This document shows positions 12,882-23,276 of a stretch of 64,000 nucleotides of DNA, piece after piece. The translations under genes were made by a program, and so were the position numbers. The notes below the pieces were generated by a model, which searched no databases, was not told the DNA's origin, and saw only the letters and a program-made list of their open reading frames with translations. The stretch's first letter is position 1. Every line of letters begins with the position of its first letter. Where the stretch lies: positions 17,924,963 to 17,988,962 of the forward strand of contig NC_057792.1 of the NCBI RefSeq assembly GCF_014905175.1, given 5' to 3'. Origin of the DNA: Aphidius gifuensis. Taxonomy: Eukaryota > Arthropoda > Insecta > Hymenoptera > Braconidae.

Positions 12882-12949
12882 GTACAATTGTTGATATGAC
12901 AATTCAGACATTCGTAATGTCAACAATCTATATATGAATTTTGTTGTAC
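12882..12949. repeat. Nested inverted repeats (potential hairpin)
   Basis: Inner arms ATTGTTGATAT (12887-12897) and ATGTCAACAAT (12917-12927) pair over 11 positions with one G-U. Outer arms GTACAA (12882-12887) and TTGTAC (12944-12949) pair perfectly. Just upstream, gaaagcta/tggctttc (12843-12865) forms another 8-bp stem. Arms are too short for a typical insect pre-miRNA and no known mature miRNA was recognised. Confidence 0.5.
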
Positions 12950-15744
12950 ATGTACAAGCTACGTGCTTTAACAATACCATACAAAAATTTACCTCTCATC
13001 ATTGACGATGAATATATTTTTGATCATGTTTTCTTGAACACAAGAAGGCTTTTACTGATGTCTCTTCATGACTCAAATCACTGTGGTACATCACAGACAA
13101 AAAAATAAAAGCCACTATTTTTTTTTTTTCTTTCATCTAGTAAATATCTTTGAGCAGTTCATTTTATTTTTTTATTGCTTGTTCTCATCGTACAACGTAT
13201 ATTGATTCAATCGATTTATAATTTTTTTTCTTTTCTCTCAACAATTCGTTCTGATTTTTTTTCAAATTTCAATAAATTATATCGAACAATTAAATAAATA
13301 AAATATAAAAAAATTATTTGTCATTGATTAATTAATAAATAATAATAATATAATTTTATATATATTCATCTTAATTAATTTCAATTAAATAATAATTTTT
13401 ACAGACATTTAATTCTTATCAATTTTAAATATGCCATATCCCATTTGTATTATTGATTTTATTTTTATTACAAATGATCAGACTGGACTTTGAAATATGA
13501 AAATTAAAGATATATATTTAAACAATCAGTGTAAATATGTAGTTGTTTAATTTACACATTTATAAATCATGTTATATGCCAATTTATTTTGTATTTCATT
13601 TTTTTTTTATTTACATAGTTATTTGAGATAGTTACATCTTGTCATTTATTAAAATTATATATGGACTTTAATTGTCCATGAGTTGATAAAAATCTCAGGT
13701 CAATTATCATTGACAAATGTTTAGATTTTTATCATTTTTATCATACCGGAAAGTGGGTACTACAATTCTTTTCACATCAAATGATAAGACTTTTTTTTTT
13801 TTCATTATTAAACAAATAATTGAATGGAAGTTTTTTTTTTTTTTTTTCTATTTATAAATTGATTCAATTTTATTTTTACCTTTAAATTATTTTTTTTTTA
13901 TTGATAAATGAAATTTATAAATATACATTTTGTTATAAATTCGAAGATTATTTGAAATCATCACTGACCAAAGTTCAAAAAAATCATCTATCATATATGA
14001 GAATTGATTATCAATATCTCAAGAATTTTTAAAAATAAATATATCTGGTATTTCAAGTGATATCATCAATTGAATATACAAATGTTTTTTTTTTTTTTTT
14101 ATTTTAAACTTTAAATTCTTTGAACTTTGCTCAATTAAAGTTATCGTTAAAATGGCTACAGATGATGATGAGAATTCTGTCGCTCAAATGTAAAATTGTA
14201 ACAAGTGATTTTTAAATAATAATTATATACATGATAAGTGTGTATCATGACCGATTGATTTGTCATTGCTAAAAGTATTTAATAACCTTTATTTATAAAT
14301 TATGAAATTAGAAAGACAAATTAATCTGCAAAAATACTTTTTAATTTTTCATTAAAATTATATAAAAACAAGCTGGAAATATTGGTTTTTTATTTTTTTT
14401 TTTTAATTAATAAGGATATCATTTTTTTTTTTAAATTAATGACTTAATGACAAATTGATAACCTTGTGGTTATTTAAAATATTCTGGCTTTACTCTCATC
14501 ACCCTGAAACACTTGATTACAAAATCAATAATTACCGAGAAGGAAACTTTGAATGTTTTTCAAAAAAAAAAAAAAAGTAATAATGAAAATTATAACACTC
14601 TTGTGAACCAACGTATGCATATATCTTCGGCTTATCTTATCGCACGTTGAGGCTGCTGAGCCGGATTCAAATGAAACCCTCGTGTCAAATTGAGGGACAA
14701 AAAAAAAAGAAAGATTGATACCAAAACACAAAAGAGAATTTAAAAAAAAAAAAAATTAAACTTGCCAAATGATAAATGAAATAAACATAAATAATTTCAC
14801 AATAATTATTTTTAAAAATAAACTACAATCAACAATAAACAATATGAAAAAATATCCTCATTCTTTATTTACATAAAATACAATGTATAAAAAAAAAACA
14901 ATTATGAAATCGAAGGAAAAAAAAAAATATTAAATTAATATTATTAAATTATTATTACGAAAAATTGGCCTATATATTTTTATTCACATTTACATTGAAT
15001 AAAATACTTTGCAGTGTAATCTTTTACAGACCACACAATGTATACATTTTTTTTTTTTTTAATTAAAAGCAATTTATAATTTAAAAAATGAAAAAATTAA
15101 ATAAAAAATATTTTACGATGAAAATTGAAAAGTGTGTCATAGAATGTAAAAAAAAAATAATAATCATACAATTTTAACATCTATATATAATATAAATAAT
15201 TAAAAAAAAAAAAAAAAAATATTAATCAATGTCCAAGAAATTGTCTAATTGATTTTTATAAAAAAAAATTTATTGCAATATTTTATTTTTCAATATGGCA
15301 TTGACTTAATGAACTCTTTTTTTTTTTTTTTCTCAACACAGTCTAAGCTCAGATAATAAATAAATTTAATAATAATTATTTCGTGTTTTTTAAATTTTTT
15401 TTTCATGAACTGCATCCGGGTCAGTTCTAGCTAAACGAACATCACTTGGACACAAATATTTTATACATAAAAAAGCACAAATTTACTAAGGCTTGCAGAA
15501 TGAAAAAAAAAAAAAAAAAAAAATGGAATAAAAAGGAAGTATAAATACTGTCTTGGTTTACCGTCGCTTGGTACTTTTTTTTTGTTTCAACAGCTTTTGC
15601 TAATTGTATTTTTTGTTATCTCTCTATGTTTTTTTTTTACAGTTGAATTTTTTATTATTTATTTTTTTTCATTTAAACTCGCTCAGAATGAAGGCACCGT
15701 GTACGTTATGTATAATACAATAACGCAACCACTAAGGAGCGATA

Positions 15745-15783
15745 TAGAGAGAGAGAGAGAAAAAAAGAGAGAGTGAGAGAGAC
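15745..15783. repeat. (GA)n-rich purine tract
   Basis: Imperfect GA repeat with A-runs on the plus strand (gagagagagagag then agagagagtgagagagac). GA tracts can bind GAGA-type factors in insects, but here nothing else marks a promoter. Confidence 0.7.
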
Positions 15784-16228
15784 AGGGGTAGGGGGTAAAA
15801 GAGACATTTGAAAGAAGGGAAAAAAAAAGCTCAAGTACGCTCTTGTTTCTACGCTAGAAAGAATCTTCACCAGCAGTGCTTCCAGCACGTTTCACTATTT
15901 CTACTTTAATCTCTTGAATTTTACGTTTTATTTTTATTTTTTCATTGTCTTTGCAATGTATATATTTTTTTTATAATTTTATTTTCCTTGTGGTAATATT
16001 ATTTTCTTTTATTTTTTTAAATTTTTTCGGTTTCTATTTTTTTGCTGTTTTTTTGCTGGCTTGATTTTTTTTTTCCTTTCATTATTTGCTAAGCGGCACA
16101 TCAGCCCAAAAGTTGACAAATGATAAATTTTAAAAAGTATATAAGAGATATAAAATATATATATGTACATTGAAGCTACCCCATATGGAAATTTATGCTT
16201 GAAATGATGAAAAATAAAATGAATTTTT

Positions 16229-19200
16229 TTACATGCATCCACAAGCTTCTACAACCATATTTGGTAGTGTTTTTTGAGTTATTGTATTGTTTGAATCAAC
16301 ATAAAGAAGTTGAATTGGTGATAATTGAGTTGGTGAACAACATGGTACTATTTCATTTCTTCTTTGTGATTTGCCATTTTTAGTCAACACTTTCTGTAAT
16401 AAAAAAATGACATTAAATTTAAAATTAAATAATAGAAATAAATAAAAGACAAATTATATTTAAACTTACACGAATAATATTGTTGTAAGGTGTACCACTA
16501 ACAGTTAATGCTGCAGCAGTTGTACATGAACCACGACAAAAATATGCATGATAACCACTTGGATGAAGAATCCAATCACTCCATCCAATATCTTGAAAAC
16601 TAATATATAATTCATCACGACAACATTCTTTCATTTCTGGTAAACAATTTGAATTACGTTTTGGACGATTTTTTTGTGGTTGTGGTGATGTATGAATAAC
16701 TAAAAATGGTTTTAATGTTAATTCAGTTGATACTGGTGCTGTATTACGATCAATTGAACATGTACTACATGCAATTTGTATTGCATGATTAAGTCTATGA
16801 CTCTCAACCCATTTTCTCAACGTAAATGCAGCATCTGTTTTAACCCATCCTTCTGTAAATTTTATAATCAATGTTGTATATACATATATTTTTAAATTAA
16901 ATTTATTTTTTATATGTATATCAATCTTACCACCAATTGACGTTTCGAATATTGCCATGATTGTATTTTTTTCAAAACTTCCACCTTGATCCCAGTGGTC
17001 AAGCTCAGATAAAACAAATGTCTGACCAAACATATCATTTTCATCGTTTTCTTTGTAGAACCATAAATCTGCTGATGTTACATCGACATATTGCATTTCA
17101 GTTGGTAGATTGAATGTAAAACAAACAGCTGGTGTAAATCCCGTGAGATGATTTGATGTTTGTCTGCAATCAGTCAAATCACCGACACCTGTAAAATCAA
17201 TATAAAAAAAATATAAAAACATCACTTGAAATGATTGAAAAAAAAAATATAAAAATAGTTTAAACATTTTCCTAATTTATTAATTATTTGGAAATTTCAA
17301 TTAAAATTTATCAAAGAGAAATAAATTTTATATAGATGCTGTTTGTAGGATTTAATTATTTTAACAGTATTTTTTTTTTTTGTAAATTTTATTTTTATAT
17401 ACATTTAAAGCCTGTGGCATTTTGCAATTTAACTCGGTGTTGTTCATTCATGCATAAAACACCTAACACCCATCTCTGCCAATCTGGTGATTTGTGAAAT
17501 TCGTGATTTTTCTGCATCGTCAAGTATAACGAGAATTGCCAACCAATCCGATTTTCAACTCAATATCATTCGGTTTGACATTAGGCAACACCAACGTAGG
17601 CACTAGTTTCTTCAAATTTTTTTTTATTTTTATTATTTTTTATCTCATTTCTATTTGTCGATTTTATCCCTTCTCATGTATAGCCCAAGGGAATTTTATT
17701 TGAAAATTGTCCTAAGCTAATAAACAGAAAAGTCCTCAGCAGAGAAATTGATATTTTGTTGACATAAAATGTTGATTGTTAATTTAACGACTGTATTTTT
17801 CAAATAAATAAAAATATATTTATTTTTTTTCATTAGTTTTATTTTGACATAAACTAAATAAATATAAATTTCAACAATGAAAATAAATTAATTAATTAAA
17901 TTGAAAGAGTCAAAAGTTTTACAAGTGATCAGAGAAAATCATCGTTGATCAAAGAGCCGGCAATTTTACATATAAAGAATAAATAAAAAATTTTTTGATT
18001 GACAAATAGTGATTGGAAAATACTCGAAATATAATTCATGTATTTTTTTTTTGTGTCAAATTTTTAGGCATATAAATAAACAATAATTTTCTTTTTTTTT
18101 CTACAAGCCAATGGTTCAATTTCTATAGAAAAATTTTATCATGGTCCATTGACAATAGTCTCGACAGACGTAAATAAAATACACTAGTCATTTTAAATTT
18201 TTTCTTTCTTCTAATTAATATATACGTTAAATGAATAAAATAATTTTTAATATTAAAAATTGATAATTAAGTTTAAAAGCTTTCAGAAACAAATGTCATT
18301 ATTGATTGTCTACGATAGTCAATAAAAAAAATATATTTTTTTTAAAAAAACTCTATTTGCTGTTTGTTTTATTTTAAAAATTTCAAAATTTTTATTATTA
18401 TTTTTCGTTGTTTTATTTTTTATTTCATTTTAAATTAATTAATAAAAAATTATTTGTTAAATTTTTTTTTTAAATTCATTTTAGTCTACTCAAATAATTA
18501 CTTGGTTCATTGTTTATTATTATTTTTATTTATTTATTTATACACACGTGGCAGATAATAAATTCTACTTGATGAGTTGCGAAATATTGTAAATGTCTAT
18601 GAATATTTGAAACTGTTTTTGACATTTCATATTTTTTTTTTGTATTATTAAATCCATTGTTTTATAGTTGTCAACTTTTTAAATAATTTATCATTTTTAA
18701 AAAAGAAAAAAAACATCAGCTGTATTAAGAGGGTGATATTTATTTTTCATGAAAAATATAAATTTATATTTTTCAAGGGTTTTTACACTAAATTTAATCC
18801 AAAGAGAATAATAATTTGCCAGAATTTTTTATCATAGATTTGCCAAAATAAAATAATAAAACAATTAACACTGTTTAAATTATAAGGGAAAAATTTAATC
18901 GACTATACTTGAATATTATCCATGATTACAATGATTAAGTAATTAAAATTTAAAAGTTAAATATATCAATTACTGTAGTCTGTGTGTGATGGTACATAGA
19001 AACATATAACAATCAAAAAGCCGAGTAACAAGGGTGTCAAGTCAATTTAACAATACTCAATTTGTTGGCAGAGTTCATCATAAAAAAGGTATAGTTGTTA
19101 TAATCAACGAAAAAATCTCAATAGATTTTTTTTCCACTCAGTGATTTCAATATTTAAAAAAAAAAAAAATATTTGTATTTAAAAATATTTAATTTGCATA

Positions 19201-20311
19201 TACACAAATCAAACGACTTGATGAATCTTTAAGTTTTTTTTTTCATTCAATTTTTTAATTTATTTTTTTCTTCGCTACAATAATTAGTGTTACAATTTCC
19301 ATATTATTTCGTGCATTATAAATTTTTTTTTAAAGTGAAAAAAAATATTTAATCAATTAATTAAGATGAATTGATGTTATTATTTAAATTTAGATTTTTT
19401 AAAATAGTCTGATTGATTTGTAATGTAATGATGAGTGAGTGATTGAGTTGCGGGGTAACATGAGCTTTTGAAGACACATTAACATTGTGATTCACTTGGG
19501 ATATAAAGGTTGAAAAGTGTGATAATTAAAACTGACGACAATTAAGTGGCTTGACTGTCAGTCTATCGTGTTACCCTGTCACTGAGTCGAGAGTCGTTTT
19601 AAAATAAGTAGGTCTCTCATCAAGTAAGTCCAAAAACGATAAAAAAAAGCCTTATATTATTAACGATCTTGTTTAATTCAACCTGTTAGATCTTTTAACC
19701 TGTTGAAACGTTTTTTTTGCTATAAAAAAATTTAAATAATTCAATTTTTTATTTTTACTACAGTCAAAAATAAATCTTGGAAATTTGAATATAATTAAAA
19801 TGATATAGAGTATAAAAAAAAAATGAAAAAAATAAATATATATTTTGAAAAATTTACCTTCATTTGGAAATATAACAATTTGATCAGTTTTTCCATAAAA
19901 ACTTTCAGCTTGTTTTTCCGGTTCTAGTGGTCTACCGGGTCGAAGTTCGAGCACGCGTCCATTTATCAATGGCTTTGGTAAGGTCGAGAGGGAAATTGAA
20001 ACGTCTGGTGGTTTTGATAAACGTAATTTTTTTAATATCTGTTGTTTGACATATTCAACACGTATTTCATTTAACACCTGATCCATATCACCAATTTCTT
20101 CCATAACACGATTTTTAATACATCCTGGACAATTATTTATTTCTTCATCACTAAATTTTATACTAATTTCACTTATTGGATCACTTAAACTACTTGTTTT
20201 TTGTGGATACAATGAAGACCATACACTTTTAAGTGGATCAATAAGTGTAAATGTATCAACACTCATAAGTACAAATGAAAATATTAATATTGTCAATATT
20301 GAAAAATTCAT
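16229..20311 (-). CDS. daw: Activin-branch TGF-beta ligand, dawdle-like
   Basis: Secreted TGF-beta superfamily precursor, 419 aa, in four exons: 19858-20311, 16931-17188, 16470-16852 and 16229-16393. Residues 1-21 form a signal peptide. The prodomain shows the inhibin/activin hallmarks CPGC near 60 and EYVKQQILKKLRLSKPP near 90, plus IVIFPNEG at the exon 1 end. A furin site RPKR lies at 300-303. The mature domain (304-419, 116 aa) has nine cysteines in activin spacing: N-terminal NC, ECC, GYHAYFCRGSC, PCC and a terminal CGC motif ending CGCM. IGWSDWIL and TLPNMVVE are conserved receptor-contact segments. The ligand should act through activin-type receptors and Smad2/Smox. The short linker between CRGSC and PCC and the TLPNMVVE end favour dawdle over activin-beta, but the exact orthologue needs a tree. 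Intron 1 is 2.7 kb; the other introns are 76-78 bases. Confidence 0.9.
17189..19857 (-). other. Large first intron of the daw-like gene
   Basis: 2.67 kb with no coding exon seen. Most is poly-A/T rich, but two stretches are of higher complexity and less AT-rich: about 17400-17610 and 19430-19640. These are candidate intronic regulatory sites. One CACGTG E-box lies at 18545-18550. Confidence 0.55.
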
Positions 20312-22373
20312 TTTTCTTTTTTTTTTTCTAAATTTAATTTATAATAATTTATTTTACGTTAATTTAATAATTAATTATTGTTTTTTTATCTATTTATTAA
20401 CGTTCGTTTATTTTTCATTACAAATTTCACATTAAATTAAAAATAAATCAATAACACAGGCGCACTTGAAATTGATCTTTTTTTTATTAATTCATTTTGT
20501 CAATTTTTTTTTGTTTTTTTTTTTTCTATTAATTTGTATTGTTTTAAAAAAAAAAAATTCTTTTTTCTCATTCAGTTTGAATTAATTATTCTCGTTATTT
20601 ATATAATTGAACTTTTGACTTTGCTAATTTAAAATTATGAACGACAATAATAAAAAAAAAAAAATGATAAATTAATTTAAAAAATAAATTAAATTTTGGG
20701 GTATAAAAAAAATTGCTGATCACCAATGCAAACGTTAACGACGACTGGAGGTGATTGGCAACGTTGGGCCAGTCATGTAGTCGACTTGGTATAAACGACC
20801 TTTACCCTGTGGCCGGGGCCGATCAACGATTGGACGTCAAGTCTGATATCAGTCACAATAGCACGCAATGTGGACATGTCACACGCAAATTTTCCTGACA
20901 CTTAGATATTTGGAATTGATTTTATTACTTTTTTTTTTTGACTGCGCAAATCGTAAATCCGATACAAAGTTCATCAGCTACTTGAAAACCTAAATAAAAT
21001 AAAAAACACTATAAATGATTATAATTAATTACAATATTAATTATGGCAAATGTCAAATGCAAGTGATGAAGAAATAAAATACAAAAAAATTTTGATTAAT
21101 TAGTTTTTTAAATTTTTTTTATTTGTTTTCATTATGAATGTATATAGTAAGTTTTTGTTTTTCCGGCTTTCCCATACTGTCTTAAATATTCAAAGTTTAA
21201 ATATGTGCATTCATTTGTTGATAAATATGAACTTGCTGTTTTGATTGGCTGCATGTTTGTTAACCGCGAAATTATGAATTAAAATCGATTATATAATGGC
21301 AAACAATGTAGCTCGGTAAAATTAAATGACGATGGAAATATGCAACTTCACATCTCTGATTATTTAACAGCCATGGATTGATTAAGCGGATTGGCTAGTG
21401 GTTTATAACCAGTTTGGTGTACGTGATCCAGCGTACCACTTGCTGATTAGTCAAATGAATACATTTCTCTTGGTATATACTAAAATTTTCTTATCATATT
21501 ATTAAATTATAAATTTATTAAAAGTTTTAAACAATTATCTATATTTTTTTTTTTTTTAATTACATTTTAAATAAATAAAAATACACTTGGCATTTTAGAA
21601 AATAAAATTAAAGTTTTTTATAAAAATTATCAAAAATTAATTTTATTTATATTGTTTTTTTAATATATTTAAAAAAATTAATTTGTTGTGAATAATCAAA
21701 GGTCATTTAACAATCAATTCCTTGACCTTTTATCCCCGATTTACAAAAGACAACAACAGACCCTCTTAATAAATATTAATTTATTTATTTAACTCTGTTA
21801 ATTTGTTGAATTTAATTTATATTACAATAACTAGAAATTATTATACAATCACATGAACAATTTAATGTTTATTAATAAAATTTATTTTGTATTCATCCTG
21901 ATCCAGTCTTCATGAAAATAATAAATAAACAAAACATGTTTGAGGACAAACAACAATATAAATATTTATTATAAAAAAAAAAAAAAAAAAATAATTCGTA
22001 ATGTAAGTTAGTAATAGAGTTGAAAAAGAATAATATATAAAAAAAAAAAAGTAAATAAAATAAGGTGAAAAAAAATGTAACTGTTGTCGCCCAACGAAGA
22101 CTGACTTTTGATTATGAATAATGAGAAAGGTGAGCTCACTGAGGGCTCGTGTTAATCTCAAAACTATGTTACCACAAAACTTTAATGTGACAACATTATT
22201 TATTCGGACATTTCTTTGCCAATGTATACATAAAGTTTCTATACATCCAAACATTACTTTAAACAATTTTTTTTCATATAAAAAAATAACTTGCATAGTT
22301 TATAAAATAAAAAAATGAATTGACGCATAGAAGGACGTCGGAGGTAACTTGATGAAACTTAAAAAAAATAAGA
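20312..22373. other. Upstream region of the daw-like gene and spacer
   Basis: No gene supported. Bases 20711-20900 form the least AT-rich patch here (for example ccctgtggccggggccgatc) and lie 400-600 bases upstream of the ligand start codon on its transcribed side, so they are the likely promoter/5' leader. A second complex patch lies at about 21240-21450. Short frames near 22121-22318 appear on both strands and are not convincing. Confidence 0.5.
20711..20900 (-). promoter_or_regulatory. Probable promoter/5' leader island of the daw-like gene
   Basis: A compositional island of near-balanced base content in strongly AT-rich DNA, upstream of the first coding exon at 20311 in its direction of transcription. 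No transcription start signal can be fixed by eye. Confidence 0.4.
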
Positions 22374-22445
22374 AGCCTCGTGGTCTAGTGGTCAAGGCGT
22401 TTGCCCGGAAAGCAAAAGACCCGGGTTCGATTCCCGGCGGGAGAA
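22374..22445 (+). tRNA. tRNA-like element (tRNA pseudogene or SINE head)
   Basis: A 72-base cloverleaf can be drawn. The D stem gtct/aggc encloses the loop agtggtca. The anticodon stem tttgc/gcaaa is perfect. The variable loop is agac. The T stem ccggg/cccgg is perfect around loop ttcgatt. Box A (tggtctagtgg) and box B (ggttcgattcc) match Pol III consensus and resemble tRNA-Glu. Against a working tRNA, the outer three acceptor pairs fail (agcctcg against cgggaga), position 33 is C instead of T, and the anticodon would be GGA (serine) without the long variable arm serine tRNAs need. No CCA is encoded, as normal for eukaryotes. It is best read as a tRNA-derived head of the repeat that follows. 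Confidence 0.75.
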
Positions 22446-22453
22446 CTTCGTTA

Positions 22454-22459
22454 TTTTTT
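22454..22459 (+). terminator. T6 run, potential Pol III terminator
   Basis: Six consecutive T residues nine bases after the tRNA-like element. Pol III normally stops at four or more Ts, so a transcript from the internal boxes would end here, before the tandem array. Confidence 0.5.
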
Positions 22460-22478
22460 CTAAGTTTCTGGTTTTTTT

Positions 22479-23276
22479 CAATTAAAAAATCGTTTTTTCC
22501 TTTTTTCCTTTTTGCAGGATCTCCACCGTCTATCGAATCGGCAATTAAAAAATCGTTTTTTCCTTTTTTCCTTTTTGCAGGATCTCCACCATCCATCAAT
22601 TCGGCAATTAAAAAATCGTTTTTTCCTTTTTTCCTTTTTGCAGGATCTCCACCGTCCATCGAATCGGCAATTAAAAAATCCTTTTTTCCTTTTTGCAGGA
22701 TCTCCACCGTCCATCGAATCGGCAATTAAAAAATCCTTTTTTCCTTTTTTCCTTTTTGCAGGATCTCCACCGTCCATCAATTCGGCAATTTAAAAATCGT
22801 TTTTTCCTTTTTTCCTTTTTGCAGGATCTCCACCGTGCATCGATTCGGCAATTTAAAAATCGTTTTTTCCTTTTTTCCTTTTTGCAGGATCTCCACCGTG
22901 CATCGATTCGGCAATTTAAAAATCGTTTTTTCCTTTTTTCCTTTTTGCAGGATCTCCACCGTCCATCAATTCGGCAATTAAAAAATCGTTTTTTCCTTTT
23001 TTCCTTTTTGCAGGATCTCCACCGTCTATCGAATCGGCAATTAAAAAATCGTTTTTTCCTTTTTTCCTTTTTGCAGGATCTCCACCGTCCATCGAATCGG
23101 CAATTAAAAAATCCTTTTTTCCTTTTTTCCTTTTTGCAGGATCTCCACCGTCCATCGAATCGGCAATTAAAAAATCCTTTTTTCCTTTTTGCAGGATCTC
23201 CACCGTCCATCGAATCGGCAATTAAAAAATCCTTTTTTCCTTTTTTCCTTTTTGCAGGATCTCCACCGTCCATCAA
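22479..23276. repeat. Tandem array, 13 copies of a 63-base unit
   Basis: The gcagg core recurs at 22514, 22577, 22640, 22695, 22758, 22821, 22884, 22947, 23010, 23073, 23136, 23191 and 23254. Spacing is 63 bases, with two 55-base units (before 22695 and 23191) that lack one 8-base ttttttcc block. Each unit reads caattaaaaaatcg, then a T/C-rich tract, then tttttgcaggatctccacc and a variable tccatcgaatcgg. Unit variants are shared between copies 3-5 and 11-13 at an offset of 496 bases, implying a block duplication of about eight units. Because 63 is a multiple of three, long open frames appear on both strands; they are artefacts of the repeat. Confidence 0.95.

Larger units (their letters stand above)
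11647..16228. other. AT-rich intergenic region
   Basis: About 4.6 kb without a supportable gene on either strand. It contains many poly-T/poly-A runs, a nested inverted-repeat patch at 12843-12949 and a purine-rich GA repeat at about 15745-15783. Short open frames (14525-14731, 15582-15776, 16009-16242) have translations dominated by Phe/Ile/Lys and lack splice or domain support. The 3'UTR of the TGF-beta gene should lie just left of 16229. Confidence 0.6.

Noticed and set aside
22374..22445. Functional tRNA gene
   Set aside because: The outer acceptor pairs fail, T33 is replaced by C, and the GGA anticodon would require a serine-type long variable arm; kept only as a tRNA-like element.
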